Assembly: GCA_001792895.1 (NCBI GenBank)
Contig: MARA01000017.1
Location: forward strand, 558,001-622,000
From: Lentinus brumalis
Lineage: Eukaryota > Basidiomycota > Agaricomycetes > Polyporales > Polyporaceae
Reading direction: 5' to 3'
Length of the DNA stretch: 64,000 nt
Shown piece after piece: positions 39,038 to 51,210 of the stretch (positions are counted from its first letter, which is position 1; each line of letters begins with the position of its first letter). Position numbers and translations under genes: made by a program. The notes under the pieces were generated by a model. The model worked only from the letters and a program-made list of their open reading frames with translations, was not told the origin of the DNA and made no database searches.

Positions 39038-41192
39038 GATGAAGTGAAGGTGGATTGGGGAGGGGATGGTGAAAGTAGGAAGGAAAGGGATGAGCTCCCA
39101 GCGACGTCGCTGCCCCTCTGATATAGCTACATGGGTGGCGTGCAACAAAGGAACTGCGGGGAATTGCCGCGAGCAGCTCATGCGGCAGGCAAATCGGCGA
39201 CGTCTCCGCAGAGCGTGCATGCTGCTAAGTCGCAGATTTCCGATGGGTTGTTATCACGCACAAAGCTGTCAACTTGATCGATGCTCGCCAGAAGACGAGG
39301 GTGACCGGCTCAGGCTGCACTTAGTCAATCTAACAGCGGACAGATGAGTGAGAATTCCATACTACTCGGAGGGTCTAGTGACAGACCTACCTGTCTTGAG
39401 ATATGCTACCACTCCCATCTCGTAAAGCTTAGCTTGAGCCTTAAGGGCCTTCTCCAGTTGCTTCCAACTTGCTTCCAACATGCTTCCAACACGTCATTCG
39501 TGACCTTCGGGCGACGGAACGTCTCAGGAATTTGGAAGGGAATGCTAAAAAGAAGTGGCCAGCACGATGGTGAGACCAAAGTGGAGGAGGGTCGAGGACT
39601 GATGGCGATGGTGAGAGGGAGAGGACTAGGTGGGAGGGAGAACAGAGAACAGATTCATTAGGACCGACTACGCTATAGTAAGTAAGTATGTAACTCGGGT
39701 AAGTAGATGATGATCTAATGCCTCGCCGGCCCGGTAACGCAGTAAAGACCATGTAAGTATTCTAAGGAAAGACTGTTACTGTTTAACTTGGGTAGTTCTA
39801 CGGTAACGGGCTGTTACTAGGTAGTTCAACGTTGTGTGGGTCATTGTGAGTAAGTAGGAGGTGCGAAAGAACAATTTGAATAAAGGAGATGTACGGCGTT
39901 CTCGGTAATATACGACGTTTGTATCCGCCCTAGATCCGACCCGCGAGTCTGATAGAAGTCTGATGCCACGCATGTACAGACAGCGGACTTCGAGAGTGTT
40001 GGAGACTTCATCGGAGGGCAGCAATTTGCAGAGGTGGCATGGAAGAGGAGCGAGCCGCCAATAATCAATCGAGTTCTTGACTGGCGTGCAGCACCTCTCA
40101 CGAGTGTAGGTTCTCGTGTGGGAGCGGAGGATATGATAGTACTTTGCTCATACACTCGAGTTCTCTTGAACAACGAGTGAGATGAGTTTGCCGATACTGC
40201 ACTTAAGTATGTCTTACTAACATAGTATGAGCATGCCACTTGACAGTTCAGGGCAGGCATTTGATGCCGCGTCCGAAGATACTGATCTTCCTGAGACTTG
40301 CTCTCCCCCGCATCGTCTCTTGACTATCGATGGCTTGTATAAATCCCGCCGCCTGACCAGGCTCATAGCTGCCAGTTGAGAGCTATGTGGAACTCTCAAC
40401 ACTGTACCTGCAAGCCTTGATCTTCGGCGGTCCATACGAAACTTCTGTGGCGGTGCTGATACGTGTCGCCGCAACCTTGTTCTTGTCAAACGAGACTTAT
40501 CGACATCCCTTGTTCCTCAAGGACACTAGAGTGCTCGTGTTTTCAGAACATCTTCAACGACCTTGTGGCAAGGAAGGGAGCAACAAGACGCATAGTGGCA
40601 CACCATACATGCATCCGACCCCTAGAACACGAGTTACACAGTAAGTAATCGTGCGGGGATGGTTGTGCATAGCCCGTCAGGCTAGTGGAAACATCATTGA
40701 GGCACGTACCTCAGCATGGCTCCTCACTCCCATAGCCAATGCAGTCGGCCTCCCCGACAAGCAAATGCGATAGAGCAGTGCATGTGCGAGGTGCAAGGCG
40801 CCTGGTGAGTCGTTTTCCTATGTTGTGCCGTCTGCTGATTGCAAACACCGCCCGGCCAGAGCGGTACTGCTGGCGATTGCCACCGAGTATGCAGTGGCAA
40901 TCGCACATGCTGCCATGACACTAAACCTGGCTTCGCCTTGTCTGCAGAGCAGAACAATACACAGCATGTCGGATACACCCGGTGCGAACTAATGTGTCTC
41001 AAGCGCCCGTGGGTTTTGTACGCATGGGCCCAGTGGCCCCGCGTAGCTTATTGTCCCACATTTCGGTCAGCACTGACACGCTTAGCTCTGTTCAACTCCT
41101 TCCTCCGTACCACCACCATCCCATTCTGCGCTCTGCGAGTTGCGACCACTTGCCTCATCCTACTCGCCACACCACCCTCAAATAACTTGAAG
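39038..41192. other. Long intergenic region
   Basis: About 2.2 kb between divergent genes. It carries several AAGTAAGT-type words near 39675 and 40204. Open frames are short and motif-free. A pyrimidine-rich stretch just before 41193 probably holds the promoter and leader of the next gene. Confidence 0.45.
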
Positions 41193-44040
41193 ATGTTCCC
41201 TCGCCGTGTAACCAGGAGCGTCACTCGTGCAGCGGCTGGTGAGTGCTCGTGGTTTAGGCCTTCCCGTCTCCGGCCACCCTAACCAGACTCGAAGCCACCC
41301 CAACCACCCGCCCGCCACGCACCCTGCCCCGTCCCTGCCCCGTCCCCGTCCCTGCCCCCGTCCCCGTCCCCGCCCCCGCCCCCGCACCGCCCGCCGCTGC
41401 AGCTCCGATCACCACGGTCGACAACCCGGCACCTGTCCGCACGCGCTCCGGAAGACTCGTCCGCCAGATCGCTACGACAGTCCAGAAACTTACTGGTGGC
41501 CGCCGGGGGAAGAAAGCCGCAGAACAGGACGTGGTCGAGAGTCAAGCTTCAACAAGCAAAGCGTACGTACACGTCTTCACACTGACCATCTTGCTCCAAC
41601 TCATCTACCCCAAACCAGTCCCGCCCGATCATCAACCACCGCTCCTCCACCACGCAAGCGCTCCCGCAAGGATGCTCCAGCGGCATCCACATCTGCCAAT
41701 GACGCGTACGTACTCGGTATTCTCCCTCAACAACCTGTAGCTCATTCGGCATGCTGTAGTCCAACTCAAGCGCCCGCAACCACCACTGCTGCTACGCGCA
41801 AGCGTGCCCCGAAGAAACAGGCCGCCGCTAAGCCTCGCGGCCGCTCGAACCAAGCCGCGGTCAAGGCCTCCATCCCCACTCTCGAGCCCGTGCCCGAGGC
41901 AGAGAGGGCACTCGTCGATACTCCTACCGCCCAGCCGAAGGCCGTCGAGGAGTACGATGCACTGATCAGCGCTCTTGACGAGTTCAACCGCACAACGCTT
42001 GCCAACCACCGGATCAAGAGGGCGCCCTTGCCTCCATACAAGCCTCTCTTCGACAATCTCCCTCGGTTCAAGGGCATTGGCCCGACAGTCAACTTCTTCG
42101 ATCCTGCATTCCGCCTCGTTTGCGGAGATCAGCCATTCTTGAGTGGAGTCCAGGAGCAGCCCGCAGTCGTCGGTGCGGACGCAGGCTACGAGACGGAGAG
42201 CGACGACGGCTCTGCCGCAGGTGAGGGTGAAGGCGTGTCGTCGCAGTCTTCAGGGCAGCCTGGCCTGGACGTCGACGATCTCAACCACCACCCAATCGTC
42301 CTTCCCACCCTTGAACGTCGCGAAGAGGTGCAAGTCCTCACGGAGCACCCCATCCCCGGCGCCACCTTGATCTCGCGTCAAAATGCGTATATCTTCGATA
42401 GAAATGGCCGACCCCTGCCCACTGGTCGCGAGCCCGGGAGTCCTGAACCCATCGGCGACAATGTCGCAACTCTCCTCAAGTCCTGGAGAGGCCCTCCCTA
42501 CCCAGCGCACTGGCATGGCCCGATGTTCGAAGAGGGGCTTCAACCCGCTGCACCTGGCAACGCTCAGCCAGGGCTACTGAACCGCCAGCACGCCGTCAAT
42601 CTGGGATACCCAGAGGATGTTTTCGAGCCAGCGGAGGAAGTTCAACAGCCCACGTCTCCAGCTGGACGTCGTCCCCGCGCTCTACTGACCCGCCAAAACG
42701 CCGTCAACCTTGGATACCCCGACAGAGTGCCGAAGCCGAGTTCGAGCTCACTTGCACAGACTGCCGCTGACCCTGCGGGAAAGACGGTTCCGACACACCA
42801 GTACGGCTACAAGCCTGCTCAGGAAGAGCCCGTCGCTGGCCTCGTGTTCCGGGACATGTATGCTGCTGGTGTGGATAATGCGCCCGCGAAGGACGATATA
42901 CAGGTAGTGGAACCCGTGGGTGCCTTTTCGAGTGGGCCAGCGCCGATAGATGCCGAGGCAGCCGCCCGCCGCCGCAGGGCCGAGCAGCTCATCAAGGAGC
43001 ACGGAACGCAGCCCCTGCGCAGGCAGAGCCACATCATCCTTGAGAACCAGCGCCGGCTTCAGCAACAGGGTCTGCTATCCCCGCACCACGCAGAGGAATT
43101 GGACGTATTCGCCCCAGCTGCTGACTCCCCGGGCCCATCTACAGCTCCTCGCCCTCATCCTCGCCCTGGATGCGAGCTCAAGCGTCACCACGCTGTTTAC
43201 ATCGACAAGGAGGGCCGTGAGATCCCCATTCACGCCGCGGACGATGCATCGGACGACGGCGAGCTCGTCCCGATTGGCATCCTTGTAGCCGATGCTCTGG
43301 AAAAGCTGCGGCTCAAGCAGGCCGCTCGAGCGGCTCGGCAGTCCCAACCCCAGACGCCGCCGCCGCCCAGACGATCCGCCAGCCCTTTCGTCGCTGCTGC
43401 CGCTCCCAAGGTCGCCGCCTTGGAGCGCACGTCTTCGCAGAACGGCCTGAGCCTCCTCTCGTCGCCCCGCAAGGGCAAGGCCATCCCGTTCTCTCGACAG
43501 GGTTCTCAAGCCCCCCTTGATTCCGAGGCCTCGTCCCACGCCCAGCAGGATCCTCTCCCTTCCATCAGCGAGCCAGCTCGCGTTGACAAGGGCAAGGGAC
43601 GTGCTCTTCCTGAGCCGGAGCCGGAGCACCAGAACGCGCCCGTCGACAAGGGCAAGAAGCGTGTTCGCGAGGAGGACGATGACGAAGGTTCGTCGGAGTC
43701 GTCGACGGGCGACCTCGATGAGGTCGAAGCATCACTTGTGATCGATTCTGAGGAGGGCGAAGACGAGGACGAGGACGGCGAAGAGCTGCTCTTCGCCTGG
43801 CCGAGAAACTACGTCCTTCGGAAGAGCCTCTTCCGCGTCGAGGTCTCGATGATCCCCATGCCGTACCTTCCCGTTGCGCCCTTGCCAAAGGACGGCGAAC
43901 CGGCCCTCAAGTACATTGGCCCTCAGGGCACCCAGCCGCCTACTATTCTGACTAGCGGCTCGAAGCGGGCCAGGGACGAGGACGGTGCCGCAGAAGACAT
44001 TGCACCTCCAGCGAAGAAGGTTCGCGTGGCGTCGAAGTAG
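41193..44040 (+). CDS. Unknown nuclear-looking protein with LxRQxA repeats
   Basis: No known domain recognised. Exons 41193..41238, 41403..41562, 41619..41705, 41760..44040; 857 residues. It opens with a basic stretch (MFPRRVTRSVTRAAAAP, TGGRRGKKAAEQD), then a Pro/Ala/Lys-rich region (PPPRKRSRKDAP). A degenerate repeat follows, with core Leu-x-Arg-Gln/His-x-Ala-Val/Tyr: LISRQNAYIF near residue 301, LLNRQHAVNLGYPEDV near 370, LLTRQNAVNLGYPDRV near 406 and ELKRHHAVYI near 570. The C-terminus has lysine-rich VDKGKGRA / VDKGKKRVRE blocks, a long acidic run and a final basic motif (AKKVRVASK), all suggesting a nuclear protein. Intron 1 is 164 nt and almost pure C with some G. Confidence 0.82.
41327..41400 (+). 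repeat. C-rich low-complexity tract in intron 1
   Basis: Imperfect tandem units of the type CCCCGTCC and CCCCCGCC within the first intron of the unknown nuclear-looking gene. The G-rich complement could form G-quadruplexes. Readily mistaken for coding sequence because it stays open in one frame. Confidence 0.7.
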
Positions 44041-44537
44041 ATATACCCTTGTCATCCGTTCTTGGATCGTGTGGACATTGAATTGAATGTACGAGTATAG
44101 TAGTTGGTCGGACATAAGTAGTTGGGTCTGGAGGTCCTCGTAGTAGAATCGCCTAATGTACATACTTAATCTTCGTTCTCCTGTCTCTGCGATTTCCTGT
44201 TGTTCCTGGCATTTGCACAATTGATTGCTTGCAGCTGGCCCCGGGCGGAGTCTCGTCATTTCTGAGCTCGACGTGGGCCGATGCGCTCGTGATTGATCTT
44301 GTCAAAGTATTCGACGCGTGTCCCCTGGGCTTTCGCCCGACCCACTAGAGGACACCTTCCAAGAGCGTCCGACACTTTCCGTGCGACAGAAGCGTGATCA
44401 ATCGTGATATTCATAAGGTCGTGATATACATTGTCTATATAGGATACATGCTTGGACTTAGCCAACATTCGGTGATAGTTAAAGAAAAGTCTGTTCTCAA
44501 CCAGCGAACAGATGCTACTAAGATACGGATGAGGCCG
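44041..44537. other. Convergent intergenic region
   Basis: 3' flanks of two convergent genes; AT-rich compared with its surroundings and with no supported feature. Confidence 0.45.
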
Positions 44538-47500
44538 TTATGACTGCTGTACAAGGGGGCTTTTGCCAGCTCCGGGACGGTACCGCCTCATCGCCAGCTT
44601 GCTGCTGAAGCTCATCTTCCCAGGCTTCGCCTGCAGGCGCGGCGGGAATTCAGTGAGCGGCGTCAAGAACGGCGAGTTCATTTGCGAGGATGAGGTGGAC
44701 GCCAGCGCCCCGATGTCGCCCAGGGACGACGCTCTCGAAAGAGGGAAGTACCCGCTCTCGTTCGAGCCGTCAAATATGTTCGCATCGAGCTTCGCCTGCA
44801 TGGGGGTCTCAGCCTCGTTTACAGACTTCGACTTCTTCAGCACTGTCACGACGACAGGCGCGTCCTTGCGCAACACATTCGGAATACGGTGGTGGGTGGC
44901 GAGCACGGGAATGTTGGACTTGCCCGAATGATCGCCCGCATGCTCGTCCGCGTCTTCCGTGTGCACCTTCTCTCTGACATCATTGACAGGCGCAACGACG
45001 TCGACGGTTTCGGTAGAAACGTTGGCACTGAAGATGGAATAGGCGAGGGTAGAACCACTGGCCACGGTATTGACACTGTTGCGCGAGGAACGGCCGCCGA
45101 AACTTTCCGAAGTACGGAAGATGGATGGCTCGGGGATGTTGACGTCTGCGAAGGGGTTCTCCTCGGGGAAGGCGGCGGGAGTCGCAAACTTCTCCGTCTC
45201 GGCATAGTCCGTGACCTTGGGAGCGGGAACCTTGACGCGACGGCGACGGGTGCGGATGATGCGGAACTTGTTGGTCGTGTTCTCCTCGACGTCCTGCGCG
45301 GAGCGGCGGGCCTGGCGATACTTCTTGAACATGAAGTACGCGTAGCGCGCCTCGCCAATGATGACGTCCGAGTAGACGTGGCCGACGGGAAGAATTCCGA
45401 CGAGAGCGATAAGGAAGAAGAGGGGGCGGATAGCCTGGAGGCGAAGAAGAAGCCGAGGCCAACTGTGAGGGCGACATACCACACCACAAGACTAGAAGCA
45501 ATATTGAGATTAGCAACGATGCACCTATTGCGAAAGTGAATGTACTTACTGTCCGATATGAGTGGTACGCGAGTAGAAGGACTCGGGGCGGGTGAACTCG
45601 GACTTGGAGCGAGCAGAAGTACCCCACGTCGTAATGCCTACGGTGAAGCACGCAAAAAGCTTCGATGGCAGGAGGCCGAAGAAATACTGGGGGTAAAAGG
45701 TAAGCAAAACGCCTCGCAATCCTATCGACGTGAAGACGTACCATGAAGCCGTATGCGCCAAAGAGGATGTAGTAGAGGTCGCCCTCGGCAATGACACCGT
45801 AGAGACTCTTGATCGTAGCCACGCCGAACATAGTTCCGAGCCAGATGGCGGGACGGATCAGATCACCGGGCTTGTAGAGCATCTGAAGCACCGTCGTCGT
45901 GAGAATCATGGGTAGAGGAACTGCTTGGTCGTTTCGACAGTGAGCCACTGTAACGCGATAATGAGTAAGCTTCGCCGCGATCAACACTACTCGAGAAGAC
46001 TCACGAAGTCATGGTAGGCGAAGGACTTGGGGAACCAGAACGCCTCGCGGAAGAAACTCTTTGACCAACGCGTCTGCTGCTTGACCCAACGCACGTAGCC
46101 AGCAGGAGTGTCACTGTCGCAGACAGCAAGGTGCGTGTAGCCAGTCCTGTGTCCGAGCGAGAGGATACGGTTGGTCAAGTGCCGGTCGTCGCCGAAAGTC
46201 GTCTCCTTGCCGAGGAAAGATTGGAGGATCCAAGGGCCGAGGATAGTCATCATGTCGCTGACCTTGTACAGCCCGAGGGGACCAGACAAGCAGCCGACAC
46301 AGCCAAAACCGGACTGGCACGCACGCTCGACGCTGCAAGACAGACGGTCAGTTAGATCAAAGGAGATGAATATGGAATGTAGTGACGTACTTGAACGCGA
46401 ACCAGTAACGCAGGGCGCTCATACGAGCTAGGAACGACTCCTTCTTGTTCCAGATGCGCACGTCACCAGTGACACCGGCCAACCGCGGGCTACTGAACAG
46501 GAGGGCCATAAGGTTCGTAACGGCTTTTAAAATGTCAGATACGAACACTATGGCGAGGGGAACTGCCACGTACCGTCCTTGTGAACAAGCGTATCGCTGT
46601 CAGTTGTGAGCATGGCATCTTTGGTTCCGAGTACGAATGCGCCAACGACGAAGGCGGTGAACATAGCGTGTCGCTTGTGACCGTGAGGCCTATAAGGGGT
46701 GTCAACGACACTCGGGCGACGGAAGCGGGAGGAACGTACTCGGTGAAGCACATCGCCTTCCAGTCTGCCCAGCGCTCTGCGGTAGCGCGCTCGTGGAGGT
46801 AGTTGAGCATGTGGTTCCAGGCGATTTCGTGAGCAACTGCCTGTCCGGCGCGAGGTTCCTGGGTAAACCACATGCGGAACCGTTCCCACTTCGTGGGCGG
46901 AGCGACGCCGAGTGCAGCAATCGTCTCCTACAGACAAAGTTAGTGTCGATCCCAAACCTGAATTGATTAGAAACTTACCCAGTACTTCTCCTTATACAGA
47001 ACCGAGAGCAGAACCGGAAGGTGAATGACGGTCCTCTCATGCTCCGGGAAAGCTGCAGTGAACGCCTCTGCCATGTCACAATCGGGCTTGTCGTTACCGT
47101 CAACAACGCCGATGATGTGCTTGACGGGGTACTCCTGCTCCCGAAGACTTTTCAAGCACTGGAGGACGAATGAGCCATCCACATGTCACCATAACGTAGT
47201 GAGAATACTCACAGCTTGCCAAGCCTCCTCATCCTCGCGGTAGCCTACGACAGCGATGCTGACTTCAGGAAGAGCAGAAGGGGCGATAGTCGGAAGTTCG
47301 TTGCGAGCATGCAACATGTCGACGCCCTTCGTGATGGAGGAGCTCTTCGTCAAGCGGTTGACGCGATGACGGTTGTACGTTGCAGCCGATGCTTGGACGA
47401 TGAAGTCTGAGAAAAGGTGACGATCAATGACCTGCATACGTTGACGTGGAGAATATAGTGAACTCACCAAGAATGAGGAGAAGACCGTACATGCCGAAGG

Positions 47501-48509
47501 AGTACGCGCCAAATGACACGATCTTAAGACGCAGACCATACCCTACCATCAGGGATAATACCACCGCGAGCGACAGCGTGACCTTGATGGTCGCGAGTAC
47601 GGGTCGGATCCGCGGCTGAGGCCGATCGACGATGTTATACGGGGGGATCGTCCAGGGATGTGTGATGTGGGTCGTGACGACGTCGGGGATGGTGTTGATC
47701 ACAGGCTGAGGGAAGACTTGGGGGATCTGGGGGTCGACCGCTTCGAAGAGCGGTGGGACCATGGGCGCATCCTCTACCGGCAACTCCTCCTCAATCACCT
47801 CCTCGATGATGATCTCGTCCATGTCCTCATCGATGAGCTGCGGCGTCGTGGGTGAAGAGTTGGATGTAGTGGGTGATGGCCGGGCAACCTTCTCGCCGAA
47901 GAGGGTACGAGCGTGGGCAGAGTCGTCCTCATCTGAGGGCGGGGCAGATTGTTCGGGACGGGCGTCGAACTTGACTTCACCGCCTGCTGGGTCTGTGACC
48001 ATGAACGTTGGTGCAACAGACTGATCGGATGCCGACGAATTGAAGGATCTTCTATCTGAGACAGCGGTAGCCGTCGAAGATTGATCGGACTTCTCGTCAT
48101 CGACAGCGGTCTCCGTCGACGCCTTAGACTGACGACGACGACGTTGCGGAGGGCGGCCAAGAGTGAAAGTGTCGCCAGATGGCTTGAACCACCCGAACCT
48201 AGCGCCCCTGGGCTCATCCTGAAAATGACTGATAAGGACGAGTCGAAGACAAATATGGACACAAGTCACCAACCTTTTGCTGCCGCAGAGACTGCTTTAA
48301 CAAGGATGCGTCAAACGCACCGCGGGTGATCAGCGTCGACTGCTCGCTGGGTGTGCCGGGTGTGCCGGGTGTGAGGGTGTGTACGAGGGCGTATACGAGG
48401 GCGTATACGAGTCATCCACGAAGAAGGCGCGAGACATCTCCTTCGGGGTGTTGGGAGTGAAGCCAGGCTGCGATGACTTGTTGCGCTTGGGCGCGGTGAA
48501 GTACGACAT
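44538..48509 (-). CDS. GT2 polysaccharide synthase, hyaluronan-synthase-like, frame broken twice
   Basis: Membrane-bound processive glycosyltransferase. Twelve exons: 48509..48409, 48346..48274, 48218..47468, 47406..47213, 47158..46979, 46927..46740, 46689..46574, 46523..46391, 46332..46005, 45947..45742, 45686..45550, 45491..44538; about 1,120 residues. Catalytic motifs are present: VVDGNDKPD (Asp393), TTDSD (Asp526/Asp528), GDDRHLTNR, and KQQTRWSKSFFREAFWF (QQTRW 664-668). The last motif matches hyaluronan synthases and Cryptococcus Cps1 rather than chitin synthases. Ser/Pro-rich tails flank the core. One base is missing at 45910..45912 (between KQFLY and MILTTTVLQ) and one near 45438..45442 (between GLGFFFA and LQAIRPLFFL). 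An upstream in-frame ATG at 48608 is possible. Confidence 0.85.
48373..48408 (-). repeat. Three 12-bp repeats carrying splice donors
   Basis: Three tandem units (GTATACGCCCTC twice, then GTACACACCCTC) at the start of intron 1 of the GT2 gene. Each unit begins with a GT donor at 48408, 48396 or 48384, and each choice keeps the reading frame, adding Tyr-Thr-Pro-Ser once per retained unit. Confidence 0.7.
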
Positions 48510-50700
48510 TTGGCTGCGTCGGAGGGAAGTAATAGGTGCAAAGTTGGTGGACTCGAGGTAACGAGTGACGGTGAAGAAGGATGGGCTGTTCGGCCAGCGG
48601 TGGGGCATCTTTATGTGTTGCTGGTACTTTCCGCTGCACAAGCGAAGATCTCGATTAGAAACGCGGATGTTACATTATGGGCTCCCCGCCCCAGCGCCGT
48701 ATTCTGATATCCGCTGCGCGTACCACGGGCGAAAAATGCGGAGCTGGCCCCAGCATCCGCAACCATCGTTGTTGGGCTCAGGTCAACATGGCTATGTATT
48801 CGTTCGTCAGTATCGTTAATGAAGCGGCAAGAGTACTTACAAAAACCCACAGCAGATGCATGTAACCCTTAGGTCGCGCGATGATTGAGGACGCGGTTAC
48901 TGCACATCGCGCGCGTTGTTGACTCCGGGTTCGGCGAATGGTGGCTGTGTTGCTCTGTCGTGGGGTTACCTCATCGGGCCGCGCACTAGCCGCTGGCGCT
49001 AACGCCACGGGCCACAGCAGACCCAGCCTTGGCAGCCCCGACTCGAATCGCCCGTGGGGGAATCGGGTGAATTCGAAACCCGGTGAATGTGGACACTTGC
49101 GTCGAAAGCAACATGATACATCCTGTGCCAGTGAGTAAGTAATGGCAATACATCAAAAGGCAAGCCGGACAGAACGGTAGTCACCTTGACCATGCTGCGT
49201 CAGGCAGATAGATATTCTGCTAACGATTGAGCGAGATTCTTCAGGGCGAGATCGTTCCGGACGATTTCGATACGGACCTACGATCTCTCGATCACGGTGC
49301 AGAGTATCGGGCCTTGTCGATTTCAAACTGGGCTGCGGCCGCTACTCGTCACCCAGCTTTCCAACGAGCGGACCGCCTGCAGTCCGCTTTGCAACGGGCA
49401 ACCATTCCAGTATTCGGGGTTGATGCACTGATTGTGAGGATAAGGACCGGCCACGTCGCGAATACCGACAAGGCAAGGGAATTTGAAGGAAGTCGGTCCT
49501 TTTTGGTCCCGCTCCCACCCGCTGTCCGGTGTCGATCAGGCGGCCCATGGCTGCGTTGAGAGCCTGCCTAGACGGCCCATGCGGAAGCGGCTCAGTACCT
49601 GTACGCCGGCGCAGCCACCCACCGCGATCTACATCGTTGAATGGACGCTTGTCGCGGGCCCCGTGCGCTGCTCGCACGGGACCCCTGCTGACGGATTGGG
49701 ACGAGCACAACGTGCGTCCGCAGATGCAAGTTGCGTTGGTCATACTCGCGTCGTACGATTGAACGACCACCTGCCAGAGGGGAACCGTCAGTCATAGAGC
49801 AAAGTTGACGCCAACTGCTAAAAATTACACAGCGGATGCACTCACGAGATTCGCCAGAAGGCGCAAGACACGCGGCTCCCCGGATACGCGCTCGCAGTTG
49901 GATCTGTGGATCCATGGTCTCGGTCGCAAAGTTGGTGTCCTTACGCTCTTAGCTTGAGACGCCTTGTCTCCCCTAGGCAGACTTGGGCCCGCGGCGGTCC
50001 ATCGAAAAAGAGAAGCCTGCCATCGCGCTGAGACGGATACTCGAGACATTCAAAAGCTTCCACGGGCCAGTGATCATACATCTCGAGGGTGGATGAGATG
50101 ATCAGATGTATGCGGGATCAACGTTTCGTAGGCATTCAAGTCGAAGCTGGAAACAACAAGTTGAACATGGTTGGTTAGAGAGTTGAGTTAGACGCCATGA
50201 TGCGCTGCCGGACCAAGCCGGACCGGGGGCCTCCCAACCTCCTCCTCCTCCAACGAACCTCTTTCTCTTGATCCTGATCCCTCCGGCCCATGTTTTTTGG
50301 TACCATCAGTTTAGGTATACTGCTACTGTATGCCTCGTGGCACGTTTAGGGGAACATCTGTCCTGCATGCCGCACTTCCAGAGCTTCGATGGCTCAACTG
50401 CAGGCTCCAGGAGGCAACTGTCAGCGTGCCAGGTAATGTACGTCCCGTCACAGTCTAAGGTCCCGACCAACCACTAACTTACTGTATGAAAGGGTTTTAC
50501 CAGGCCTTCCTAATCATTAGGTGCCGGACGGCGGACCACAGTCTACCTTCGTTCGTGGTCGTTCACGCCACGTTCACACACAGCGTGATGTGTTCCAAAT
50601 CTCGAGCTACAAAAGACCAGATTCATTTAAGGCTCGGTGTTGTAGAAATTACAGAATTAGTTGCCCCCGAACTTTAAGCAGTGGTGCGTACACACTGCTT
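48510..50700. other. Long intergenic region
   Basis: About 2.2 kb upstream of the GT2 gene. Several short open frames on both strands lack motifs; I see no gene, tRNA or clear repeat. Confidence 0.4.
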
Positions 50701-50920
50701 GAAGCTTTTCTCCTCGTACCGAATTGTCAACTCACCCCGTCGTCTTGTACGCATTTGTCAAGGACACCTTGCCGAAGACCACATCCACCAACCTCGATAT
50801 CGAGATTTACATCGGCGCTCGTAGCACCTCATCCACCGCTGGTGGCGACCATGTCGACCTCGCCACGCTCTCGACCATCGCCCTGCGGCGGCATCGAGCC
50901 CTGAGAAGCCTCCCGAGCCT

Positions 50921-51204
50921 ATGGTCACCATCTCCACTACGTCTGCGAGCACCACCACGCTCTCCCTCTCCACGCTCTTGACTTTCACGACCACCATCAC
51001 TTCGTCCTTGGTTGCGGCGACGCCGACAGCAGTGTCGGGCGCGGCAGCTGCGTGTCCGTCTCGTCGTGGGTTGTGAACGTCGCATACAACGACGGCGAGC
51101 AGGTCATTTACAGTGGGCACCTCTGGACGGCGAACTTGTAAACGTTTGTGAGCATACCTGGGGGCTCGGCTGGGGACTGGACGAATGACGGCGCGTGCTC
51201 TAGT
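50921..51204 (+). pseudogene. Relic of a secreted Ser/Thr-linker CBM5/12 protein
   Basis: A chitin-binding-type module (CBM5/12) in decay. A Ser/Thr-rich linker (ISTTSASTTTLSLSTLL, LVAATPTAVSGAAA) reads in one frame to about 51050. The module itself then reads in another frame: SSWVVNVAYNDGEQVIYSG and HLWTAN, with the aromatic and glycine positions of the family. A TAA at 51139..51141 replaces the usual tryptophan pair, after which the same frame continues as PGGSAGDWTNDGACSS, the normal end of such modules. So there are at least one frameshift and one stop. Sequence before 50921 may be the eroded catalytic part or signal, but I cannot identify it. Confidence 0.65.
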
Positions 51205-51210
51205 TTTGCA

